Below are positions 8,691 through 16,146 of a DNA stretch of 64,000 nucleotides, piece after piece. How positions within the stretch are numbered: position 1 is the first letter of the stretch; every line of letters begins with the position of its first letter. The notes under the pieces were generated by a model, which was not told the origin of the DNA, did not search any database, and worked only from the letters and a program-made list of their open reading frames with translations. Source of the stretch: Tateyamaria omphalii (GTDB lineage: Bacteria; Pseudomonadota; Alphaproteobacteria; Rhodobacterales; Rhodobacteraceae); the NCBI RefSeq assembly GCF_014651375.1, contig NZ_BMWT01000008.1, positions 62,001-126,000 on the forward strand, given 5' to 3'. The position numbers and the translations under genes were made by a program.

Positions 8691-9989
8691 TTAATCCTTG
8701 TCCCTGTTATCTACGACACGTACCGCTTTGCCTTGACTGCGCGCAACACTGCCTGGATCACCGACGATAACGTCGGTGCTGATGCCAACCATATCTTTGA
8801 TCTGCTTCATCAGTTTCTTCGAAGCAACGGTTTTGTCAGCGCCGCCTTCAGCCTCGACATGTACACGCATTGCGTCCATGCGCCCTGATTTCACAAGTTC
8901 AATCTGGAAGTACGGCGCTAGCCCTTCGGTCGCCATCACCTGCTCTTCGATTTGTGTCGGAAATACGTTCACGCCGCGCAAAATGATCATATCGTCGGAT
9001 CGCCCGGTGATCTTTTCCATGCGCCGCATTGACCGCGCAGTACCTGGCAACAGCCGCGTCAGGTCGCGTGTGCGATAGCGGATCATCGGCATACCTTCTT
9101 TGGTCAAGGTAGTGAACACCAACTCGCCTTCTTCACCATCCGGAAGGACCTCACCAGTCATCGGGTCAATAATCTCTGGGTAAAAGTGATCTTCCCAAAT
9201 GTGCAGACCGTCTTTCGTTTCAACGCATTCATTGGCGACGCCTGGCCCAATAATCTCGGAAAGACCATAGATATCAACCGCATGCATATCAAAGGCCTCT
9301 TCGACCTCGAGCCGCATGGCGTTTGTCCAGGGTTCGGCCCCGAAGACACCTACTTGCAACGAGCTTTCGCGCGGATCGATCCTCGCTTTACGGAACCCTT
9401 CAAGGATATTCAGCATATAAGAGGGGGTCACCATGATGCCCTGTGGCTGGAAATCCGTGATCAAGCCGACCTGTTTTTCGGTCTGGCCGCCGCCCATCGG
9501 CACGACAGTCGCGCCCAATCGTTCAATCCCATAGTGAGCACCAAGACCGCCCGTGAACAGGCCATAGCCGTATGCGTTGTGCACGGTATCACCGGCCCGC
9601 AAGCCTGCGGCGCGCAAGGACCGCGCCAAAACATCGGCCCACACGTCGATATCGTTCTTGGTGTAAACCACGACAGTCGGTTTTCCAGTTGTCCCCGAAG
9701 ATGCATGGATGCGGGCAAGCTGATCCCGCGGAACAGCCGAAAGGCCAAATGGATAGTTCGCCCGCAGGTCATCTTTGTACGTGAATGGAAACTTGGCCAG
9801 GTCTTCGAGCGAGGTCAGGTCATGGGGATGCACCCCCGCCTCGTCGAACCGCAGTTTGTACATAGGGACATTTTCATAGGCGTGACGCAAGGTCTTCTTC
9901 ATGCGCTCGAGCTGCAATGCTTGGATTTCATCGCGGCTCGCAATTTCAATTGGATCAAGATCCGATGGGTTTGGCGTTAGGTCTTTCAT
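8691..9989 (-). CDS. paaK: Phenylacetate-CoA ligase
   Basis: A 432-residue adenylate-forming enzyme, the usual PaaK length, which activates phenylacetate to phenylacetyl-CoA with ATP. The phosphate-binding loop SSGTTGKP is at 97-104; the family motifs YGLSEIIGPGV and the hinge-side RGVNVFPTQIEEQ follow, and the C-terminal domain ends near residue 430. Its start overlaps the paaI stop by four bases (ATGA), so it belongs to the paaG-paaI-paaK-tetR operon. Cytoplasmic, first step of the pathway. Confidence 0.97.
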   Translation of the reverse strand: MKDLTPNPSDLDPIEIASRDEIQALQLERMKKTLRHAYENVPMYKLRFDEAGVHPHDLTSLEDLAKFPFTYKDDLRANYPFGLSAVPRDQLARIHASSGTTGKPTVVVYTKNDIDVWADVLARSLRAAGLRAGDTVHNAYGYGLFTGGLGAHYGIERLGATVVPMGGGQTEKQVGLITDFQPQGIMVTPSYMLNILEGFRKARIDPRESSLQVGVFGAEPWTNAMRLEVEEAFDMHAVDIYGLSEIIGPGVANECVETKDGLHIWEDHFYPEIIDPMTGEVLPDGEEGELVFTTLTKEGMPMIRYRTRDLTRLLPGTARSMRRMEKITGRSDDMIILRGVNVFPTQIEEQVMATEGLAPYFQIELVKSGRMDAMRVHVEAEGGADKTVASKKLMKQIKDMVGISTDVIVGDPGSVARSQGKAVRVVDNRDKD

Positions 9990-10300
9990 GATTGGGTCTC
10001 CTCCCCATCGGTTTCGTCAAAAAGATGTCCCTTGATGGCACGGGAGAACCCGCGCATCTCAGCGACTGTTAAGTCGTCTTGGTTTGTGGCGCGTACGTCG
10101 TAGATGCCGTTGCGCCCGATCAGCGAGCCTTCTGTCGCGATGTCGGTCAATTGATCATCCCTTTGAACAGGGGCAAAAAAGCTGATCATGTTATTTTGGG
10201 CGACCGTGGATTGGTTGCGGCTATCACTGGCAAAGGCAGAGGCATCGCTCCTCATGGCCGCAGCGGCAAGATTGGAACGGTTTTGTGGCGTCATGCTCAT
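9986..10300 (-). pseudogene. paaI: PaaI-type thioesterase with internal in-frame deletion of the active site
   Basis: A 104-residue remnant of the PaaI hotdog thioesterase, which is normally about 140-150 residues and releases CoA from stalled phenylacetyl-CoA intermediates. The N-terminal helix (LAAAAMRSDASAFA) runs directly into the second half (SRNQSTVAQ, FFAPVQRDDQLT, GIYDVRATNQD, RGFSRAIKGHLF). The segment between, which in the family carries NGH..CHGG and the catalytic Asp of SLADTAFA, is absent, about 45-50 residues. The reading frame is intact and the ATGA overlaps with paaG and paaK are kept, so transcription and coupling may be unaffected. Catalysis by the usual mechanism looks impossible. 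Confidence 0.85.
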
Positions 10301-11082
10301 TCTCCTTTGAACGCCGCCGGGCGTTTTTCCAGAAATGCGCTGACGCCTTCGGCATAATCTGCGCTTTCACCACACAGCTTCATAAAATCCGCCTCAAGCT
10401 CCAGCTGCTCCGCAAGCGTATTCATCGCAGCGGTTTGAATCGCCGCTTTGGTTTTCGCCAAGCCAAGTGTTGGTCCTGCCGCAAGAGATGCCGTCAAAGC
10501 GCGAGCTTCAGCCATCAGATCTTCATCTGAATAACTCTTCCAGATCAGCCCCCACTCGACGGCCTGCTTGGCCGACAAAGGTTGCGCGGTGAAGGCAAGC
10601 CCTTTTGCACGCGCCTCTCCCAACAGGCGCGGCAAATGAAAGCTGCCGCCTGTATCAGGAATAAGCCCCACCTTGGAAAAGGACTGAATAAACTTCGCGC
10701 TGTCTGCCGCCAGTACCATGTCGCATGCGAGTGCGAGGTTAGCCCCTGCCCCAGCAGCCACACCATTTACGGCGCAGACAACGGGGAACGGTAATGAGCG
10801 GATCAAGTTGACCAAAGGCGCATAAAAGTCGCGCACTGTCTTTCCCAGATCGGGCGGTCCGTCCATCTTTGACGGGTCACGATCGCCCAAATCCTGTCCG
10901 GCACAAAACCCGCGACCGGCCCCGGTCAAAAGCACGGCACGTTTGGATGTATCGCGCGCTTCTTCAAGGGCCGCGCGCAACGCACCGTGCATCTCATCAT
11001 TGAAGCTGTTGAGACGATTCGGCCGATTCAGCGTAATTTGTCTCCAGTTATCAATGTCTTCGACCAGTATTGTCTGAGTCAT
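10297..11082 (-). CDS. paaG: 1,2-epoxyphenylacetyl-CoA isomerase
   Basis: A 261-residue crotonase-fold protein. Seen motifs are GRGFCAGQDLGDRD near residue 70, the oxyanion-hole GVAAGAGANLALACD near 110 and GLIPDTGGSFHLPR near 140, where Asp replaces the Glu typical of hydratases, as in PaaG isomerases. It converts the ring-1,2-epoxide of phenylacetyl-CoA into the oxepin. I start at 11082 rather than further upstream because MTQTILVEDIDNWRQITLNRP aligns with the family N terminus. First gene of the - strand operon. Confidence 0.93.
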   Translation of the reverse strand: MTQTILVEDIDNWRQITLNRPNRLNSFNDEMHGALRAALEEARDTSKRAVLLTGAGRGFCAGQDLGDRDPSKMDGPPDLGKTVRDFYAPLVNLIRSLPFPVVCAVNGVAAGAGANLALACDMVLAADSAKFIQSFSKVGLIPDTGGSFHLPRLLGEARAKGLAFTAQPLSAKQAVEWGLIWKSYSDEDLMAEARALTASLAAGPTLGLAKTKAAIQTAAMNTLAEQLELEADFMKLCGESADYAEGVSAFLEKRPAAFKGE

Positions 11083-11184
11083 GGGATTGCTCTTTCGTGC
11101 TTTGTTTGAAATAGCTCTTGCATAAACCGACCGGACGGTCAATTTATAAAGCCACAAACGATTCGAACAAAATGAGCCATCACA
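11083..11184. promoter_or_regulatory. Divergent paaG / fadB-like promoter region with candidate TetR operator
   Basis: A 102-base region between divergent genes. AACCGACC at 11125-11132 is followed directly by GGACGGTC at 11133-11140, an imperfect palindrome with six of eight positions matching. It sits between a TTGCAT (11118-11123) and an AT-rich AATTTATAAA (11141-11150), which could be -35 and -10 elements for the + strand. This is the placement expected of the operator for the TetR regulator encoded at the end of the paaG operon. Identity of the binding protein is inferred. Confidence 0.55.
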
Positions 11185-13197
11185 ATGCCCGTCGTCACGG
11201 TTGAAATTCAAAGTCAGGTTGCCGTCGTCACCATCGAAAATCCGCCGGTGAATGCGACATCCACTGCCGTGCGTCAGGGCCTTCTAGACGCTGTCGCTTC
11301 GGTGCAAGGTTGCCGTCTTGCGGTATTGAAATGTACCGGGCGTACCTTCGTTGCAGGCGGCGATATGAGTGAATTCGATCGCCCTGCAGAAGAGCCACAT
11401 TTACCAGACGTTGTTCAAGCTATCGAAAACAGCGAAACGCCATTTCTCGCCCTATTGCACGGAACCGTTCTGGGCGGCGGGTTGGAAATCGCAATGGGTT
11501 GTGCGTTTCGCATTGCAACCCATGGCACACGGTTCGGATTGCCAGAAGTGAACATGGGCCTTGTTCCTGGTGCGGGTGGCACGCAACGCGCGCCTCGCTT
11601 ATTCGGGTGGGAAGCGTCCATCGACATGGCGTGCTCGGCAAAGTTGTTGGACGCTGAAACCGCGCTGTCACTTGGTGCAATTGATGCCATTTCTGATGAC
11701 GCCTTCAATACGGCGCTCGCTTGGAACCAATCGCCTCCCCAGCCAGTATCGCAGCGCATCGCCCCCGCCATTGAAGCGGAATGGTTCCAGGAAAAACGTC
11801 GAACACTGGTGACCCGGGCACGGGGTCAAAAAGCGCCTGTTCTGAACTTTGACGCACTTCAATGGGCGTTGAACCCGTTCCCAGAAAGTCAGCCGCGCGA
11901 ACGGAAGTTGCACCTCAAACTGCGGCAATCAGAAGAAAGCAAAGCACTGCGCCACGCGTTTTTTGCCGAGCGTCAGGTTGCGAAACCCAATACGATTCAG
12001 GGCGGAACAGCAGCCGACATCGCGCATGTTGCTGTCGTCGGTGGTGGCCTGATGGGTGCAGGTATCGCAACAACCTTTCTTTTTGCAGGTTGCAGCGTTT
12101 GTCTCATCGAACAGAACGAGGATGCTGCACGAGCAGGCAATGACCGCGTCCTGTCGCTTCTTGAAGGTGCACGCAAACGCGGCAAAATCAACAACGAAAC
12201 GTTTTCGGAATTCTCTTCAAAACTCACCGCCACTGCCAACTATTCTGACGCCGCCGATGTCGATCTGGCAATTGAAGCTGTGTTTGAGGATTTGACCGTC
12301 AAGCAACAAGTCTTCGAAGAACTTGCAGCGGTAGTCGGCGACAGGGCCCTGCTTGCGACCAACACGTCATACCTTGATCCACGCGAGATCTTTGAAGGGA
12401 TCGCAAACTCAGAGCGACTGATCGGCCTACACTTCTTCTCGCCCGCGCATATTATGAAGCTGCTCGAAGTTGTCCGATTGCCGACCACTTCGGCCAACAC
12501 CCTCGCAACGGCCTTCGCTTTGGCCAAGCGGTTGAAGAAAGTCGCTGTACTCTCAGGCATTTGTGACGGCTTCATCGGCAATCGCATGCTCGCGGCATAC
12601 CGCAGGGAAGCCGAATACCTGCTCGCGGATGGCGCAACACCAACGCAAATTGATGCAGCAATGCGCGCTTTCGGAATGGCCATGGGACCATTCGAAGCGC
12701 AAGATATGTCTGGACTGCAGATCGCCGAAGCGAACCGGCGTCGCCAGGACGCAACACGCGACATCAACGAACGGCATGTCACGATTTCGGACAGGCTTTG
12801 CGGTGCAGGTCGTTTTGGCCAACGATCCGGCAAAGGTTGGTACGACTACCCGGACGGGCCAAAATCCAAAACGGAATCGCAGACCGTACTGGACGTGATT
12901 AAGTCCTACGCCCAGGACCAGGGCATCGAACGACGCGAATTTTCCACGCAAGACATCCAGAACCAGCTGCTTGCAGTTCTGGCGAACGAAGGCGCTCAAA
13001 TCGTCGAGGAAGGCATCGCCGAAAACGACGCGGCGGTCGATATGGTCAAGGTACAGGGATACGGCTTCCCCCGCTGGACCGGCGGGCCGATGCACCATGC
13101 GGATCGCACGGGAACGCAACACATCGCAGCAGCCCTGCGCAGCGTGTCCAGTCGCAGTCCTGGCTCCTGGAAAATCGCCAAACGCTATCAAACCTAG
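11185..13197 (+). CDS. Fused enoyl-CoA hydratase / 3-hydroxyacyl-CoA dehydrogenase
   Basis: A 670-residue bifunctional beta-oxidation protein. Residues 1 to about 190 are a crotonase domain (LHGTVLGGGLEIAMG, then GLPEVNMGLVPGAGGTQR with the catalytic Glu). From about 278 an NAD-binding domain (VAVVGGGLMGAGIA) and the HAD catalytic motif GLHFFSPAHIMKLLEVV follow, with a C-terminal HAD domain to the end. No separate paaF or paaH is present in the window, so this protein most likely performs both steps on 2,3-dehydroadipyl-CoA and 3-hydroxyadipyl-CoA. I see no good ribosome site before the ATG at 11185. Confidence 0.9.
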   Translation: MPVVTVEIQSQVAVVTIENPPVNATSTAVRQGLLDAVASVQGCRLAVLKCTGRTFVAGGDMSEFDRPAEEPHLPDVVQAIENSETPFLALLHGTVLGGGLEIAMGCAFRIATHGTRFGLPEVNMGLVPGAGGTQRAPRLFGWEASIDMACSAKLLDAETALSLGAIDAISDDAFNTALAWNQSPPQPVSQRIAPAIEAEWFQEKRRTLVTRARGQKAPVLNFDALQWALNPFPESQPRERKLHLKLRQSEESKALRHAFFAERQVAKPNTIQGGTAADIAHVAVVGGGLMGAGIATTFLFAGCSVCLIEQNEDAARAGNDRVLSLLEGARKRGKINNETFSEFSSKLTATANYSDAADVDLAIEAVFEDLTVKQQVFEELAAVVGDRALLATNTSYLDPREIFEGIANSERLIGLHFFSPAHIMKLLEVVRLPTTSANTLATAFALAKRLKKVAVLSGICDGFIGNRMLAAYRREAEYLLADGATPTQIDAAMRAFGMAMGPFEAQDMSGLQIAEANRRRQDATRDINERHVTISDRLCGAGRFGQRSGKGWYDYPDGPKSKTESQTVLDVIKSYAQDQGIERREFSTQDIQNQLLAVLANEGAQIVEEGIAENDAAVDMVKVQGYGFPRWTGGPMHHADRTGTQHIAAALRSVSSRSPGSWKIAKRYQT

Positions 13198-13221
13198 CAA
13201 CCAACCAATGGGAGGAACTCT

Positions 13222-14235
13222 ATGAAACACCTGATCAAATCGGCCAGCATTGCCTTGACACTGTCTGTCAGCGCAGCCTTTGCTGAAGCAGAACACACGC
13301 TTGTCATCTCCAGCTGGGCACCACCTACACATGGCATCAATGCACAAATGTGGCCAACTTTTGTCGACATGGTTGAAGAAGCAACCGACGGCAAAGTCAC
13401 AGCCGAACTGAAGCTTGGCATCGCGCCACCACCAGCACAAATGGACATCGTGCAGGACGGTGCTGCAGATCTGTCGATCATTTTTCATGGTTATCAGCCT
13501 GGACGTTTCGTGACGACCAAACTGATCGAACTGCCCGGCTACGAAGGAACTGCCGAAGAGGCCTCTGTTGCCTATTGGCGTGTCTACGAGTCTCACCTCA
13601 AAGCAGCCGACGAGCATCGCGGCGTTAAAGTCATTGCAATGCACACGCATGGCCCCGCTCAGCTGCATACCTCGAGTGAGATAGCTTCACTCGAAGATGT
13701 GTCCGGTCTTAAGGTCCGTATTCCAGGTGGTGTTGGCGGTGATGTTGGCAGCGCGCTTGGCGCAACCGGCATTCAGGTCCCAGCCCCGAAAGTTTATGAG
13801 ACCTTGGCGTCAAACGCAGCAGACGGCGTTGTCATGCCGTTAGAATCCCGCAAAGGGTTCAAGCTGACGGAAGTTGCGCAAAACGTCTACGAATTGCCCG
13901 GTGGTCTGTACCGCGGTTCGTTCGCATTCATCATGAACGAAGACGTTTTTGCAGACCTGCCCGAAGAGTACCAAACGACCTTGGAAGAACAGGTCTTCGG
14001 TGAGCCGCTCAGCAGAGCACTCGGCGCTGTTTGGGACGACATTGACGCTGCAGGCCGCCAAGCGACCGAAAACACAGATGGAAACACCATTGTGCCGGCA
14101 TCAGAGGACGACGTCGCAGCATTCGAGAAGCTCTCCGAGGGCATCATCGCCAATGTTCTGCAAGAGGTTGACGGCAAAGGTGTCGATGCCAGCGCCGCTT
14201 ACGCGCAGGTCAAAGCAGATTTGGCTGCTCAATAA
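13222..14235 (+). CDS. TRAP transporter, periplasmic solute-binding subunit (DctP type)
   Basis: A 337-residue binding protein with a signal peptide of about 21 residues ending in SAAFAEAE, and the DctP fold (LVISSWAPPTHGIN near the mature N terminus, LKVRIPGG around 165, the conserved Arg and PKVYETLASNAADGVV). It delivers its ligand to the membrane subunits encoded next. Start at 13222 follows GGGAGGA at 13210-13216. Being inside the phenylacetate cluster, it probably binds phenylacetate or a related aryl acid, but sequence alone does not tell. Confidence 0.92.
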   Translation: MKHLIKSASIALTLSVSAAFAEAEHTLVISSWAPPTHGINAQMWPTFVDMVEEATDGKVTAELKLGIAPPPAQMDIVQDGAADLSIIFHGYQPGRFVTTKLIELPGYEGTAEEASVAYWRVYESHLKAADEHRGVKVIAMHTHGPAQLHTSSEIASLEDVSGLKVRIPGGVGGDVGSALGATGIQVPAPKVYETLASNAADGVVMPLESRKGFKLTEVAQNVYELPGGLYRGSFAFIMNEDVFADLPEEYQTTLEEQVFGEPLSRALGAVWDDIDAAGRQATENTDGNTIVPASEDDVAAFEKLSEGIIANVLQEVDGKGVDASAAYAQVKADLAAQ

Positions 14236-14243
14236 AACCAAAC

Positions 14244-14267
14244 GTTGCGGGTGATCGCACCCGCAAC
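14244..14267 (+). promoter_or_regulatory. Intercistronic hairpin between dctP- and dctQ-type genes
   Basis: GTTGCGGGTG and CACCCGCAAC form a perfect 10-base-pair stem closed by the tetraloop ATCG, eight bases after the DctP stop. There is no U-run. Such hairpins often protect the 3' end of binding-protein mRNA or lower read-through so that the binding protein is made in excess. Confidence 0.7.
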
Positions 14268-14293
14268 CTCTCCCAACTTTGATCGGACGTACG

Positions 14294-14767
14294 ATGCTGC
14301 GCATTCTTCTCCACATCCCTGTTGTGACAGCAGCGGCCGCCTTGTTTCTGCTGATGGTCATGACCTTCTCTGACGTGATGCTGCGATCTGTGGCAAATGC
14401 CCCGATCGAACAGGCAACGGAACTGACCCGCATCTTCATGGCCATCATCGTCTTTTCTGTCATGCCAATCGTCTCAACAAATGGCGAACATATCGCGGTC
14501 GATCTGACCGACAACCTATTTGCCAAAGCCGGACTGACGCGCGTGCGTGAAGGGCTTTTGTTCCTGATTTGCGGCGCGCTTCTGTTCTGGCCTCTGCAAC
14601 GGGTTTGGATCCTTGCCGAACGCTCGCGCGATTTTGGCGATGTCACCGAGTACCTCTCTATCCCACAGTTTCTTGTTGGCTGGTTCATCGCAGGATCGCT
14701 GGCCATCACAATGATCGCCATGATCTGCGTTGGTCTGGCAATCTTTGTCCGCGGAGCGAAATCATGA
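14294..14767 (+). CDS. TRAP transporter, small membrane subunit (DctQ type)
   Basis: A 157-residue integral membrane protein with four predicted membrane helices, the usual DctQ arrangement (MLRILLHIPVVTAAAALFLL, ELTRIFMAIIVFSVMP, LFLICGALLF, GWFIAGSLAITMIAMICV). The ATG at 14294 is preferred over an in-frame TTG at 14279; neither has a strong ribosome site. Its stop overlaps the DctM start (ATGA). Confidence 0.9.
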   Translation: MLRILLHIPVVTAAAALFLLMVMTFSDVMLRSVANAPIEQATELTRIFMAIIVFSVMPIVSTNGEHIAVDLTDNLFAKAGLTRVREGLLFLICGALLFWPLQRVWILAERSRDFGDVTEYLSIPQFLVGWFIAGSLAITMIAMICVGLAIFVRGAKS

Positions 14768-16116
14768 CTGTCGCCCTGATCGGTTTCGCCGTTGTCCTTG
14801 TTCTGGTGCTGTGCCGAATGCCCATTGTCTTCGCCATGGGCCTCGTTGGAACGCTTGGCTTCGCCTATGAACGCGGCGGCAGCATTTTTGACGAGCGCGG
14901 TCTCAAAGCAGCCATGTCCATGGTGGGCCGTCAGGTCACTGACACCGCGCAAGACTATGGGCTTTCTGTCATCCCGCTGTTCATTCTCATGGGCCTGTTC
15001 GTCAACAAAGGCGGCATGGCCCGAGAGCTTTACGCGGTCTCAAACGCTTTCCTCGGTCACCTGCGCGGCGGGTTGTCGATGGCAACCGTTCTGGCTTGCG
15101 GCGGGTTTTCCGCCATCTGCGGGTCGTCGCTGGCCACGGCAGCCACAATGTCAAAAGTCGCGATGCCCGAAATGCGCCGCTATGGGTATTCCGACCAACT
15201 GTCGACCGCTTCAATCGCGGCTGGTGGCACGCTGGGCATCTTGATCCCGCCGTCGGTCATCCTTGTAATCTATGGACTGCTGACCGAAACCTCGATCGGC
15301 AAGCTGTTCATGGCAGGCATCATTCCAGGAGTGATCGGCATTCTGCTCTACCTTGCCGCCGTCCGCTGGACAGTGTGGCGCAACCCCGAAGCTGGCCCAG
15401 CCGGAGATCGCGTTGAATGGCCCGCCCGCAGGAAGGCTTTGCGCGATGTCTGGGCGGTCTTGGTTCTGTTCTTCCTAGTGATAGGCGGCCTTTACGGCAT
15501 CTTTGATATCGCGCCTTTGAACCTCACCTTTTCACCCACCGAAGCGGCCGGTATGGGGGCCATGGGGGCTTTCCTGATTGCGCTTGCACGGGGCAGTCTG
15601 AATTGGGGCGGGCTTCTGGAGGTCTTGAAAGAGACAAGCTTCACCACAGCGGGCCTTTTTGCAGTCCTGATTGGCGCGCAGATCTTTTCTAACTTCGTCA
15701 ACCTTGCTGGCCTGCCAAACGCACTGATCGAATTGGTTACAGCCTATTCGCTATCGCCGATGACCGTATTGATGATGATCCTTGTGATCTACATCATCCT
15801 AGGGTGCGTCTTCGAAAGCCTATCGATGTTGCTTTTGACGGTGCCGATCTTCTTCCCGCTGGTTACGTCACTTGGCTTCGATCCAATCTGGTTCGGTATC
15901 GTCGTCGTGGTCGTCGTCGAGATCTCCCTGATCACCCCACCGGTCGGCCTGAACGTGTTCATCCTCAAAGGGGTCGTCGGTGATGTCACAACCGGAACAA
16001 TCTTCAAAGGCGTCACACCCTTCTGGGTCGCGGACATCCTGCGCCTAGCCCTGATCGTCGCTTTGCCCGCGCTTGTCCTTTTCCTTCCCAATCACATGGG
16101 CGGCCTCGGCCATTGA
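14764..16116 (+). CDS. TRAP transporter, large membrane subunit (DctM type)
   Basis: A 450-residue secondary-transporter subunit with about 12 membrane helices. Family motifs include the N-terminal CRMPIVFAMG, GGFSAICGSSLATAATM near residue 115 and ITPPVGLNVFILKGV near 390. It forms the channel that couples ligand uptake to a sodium or proton gradient. The start overlaps the DctQ stop; the reading frame is open into dctQ but that part is out of phase with the family. It completes a P-Q-M operon placed between the beta-oxidation gene and paaZ. Confidence 0.93.
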   Translation: MTVALIGFAVVLVLVLCRMPIVFAMGLVGTLGFAYERGGSIFDERGLKAAMSMVGRQVTDTAQDYGLSVIPLFILMGLFVNKGGMARELYAVSNAFLGHLRGGLSMATVLACGGFSAICGSSLATAATMSKVAMPEMRRYGYSDQLSTASIAAGGTLGILIPPSVILVIYGLLTETSIGKLFMAGIIPGVIGILLYLAAVRWTVWRNPEAGPAGDRVEWPARRKALRDVWAVLVLFFLVIGGLYGIFDIAPLNLTFSPTEAAGMGAMGAFLIALARGSLNWGGLLEVLKETSFTTAGLFAVLIGAQIFSNFVNLAGLPNALIELVTAYSLSPMTVLMMILVIYIILGCVFESLSMLLLTVPIFFPLVTSLGFDPIWFGIVVVVVVEISLITPPVGLNVFILKGVVGDVTTGTIFKGVTPFWVADILRLALIVALPALVLFLPNHMGGLGH

Positions 16117-16146
16117 TGCCGCCGTCCGCAAACACCGGAGATTCTC

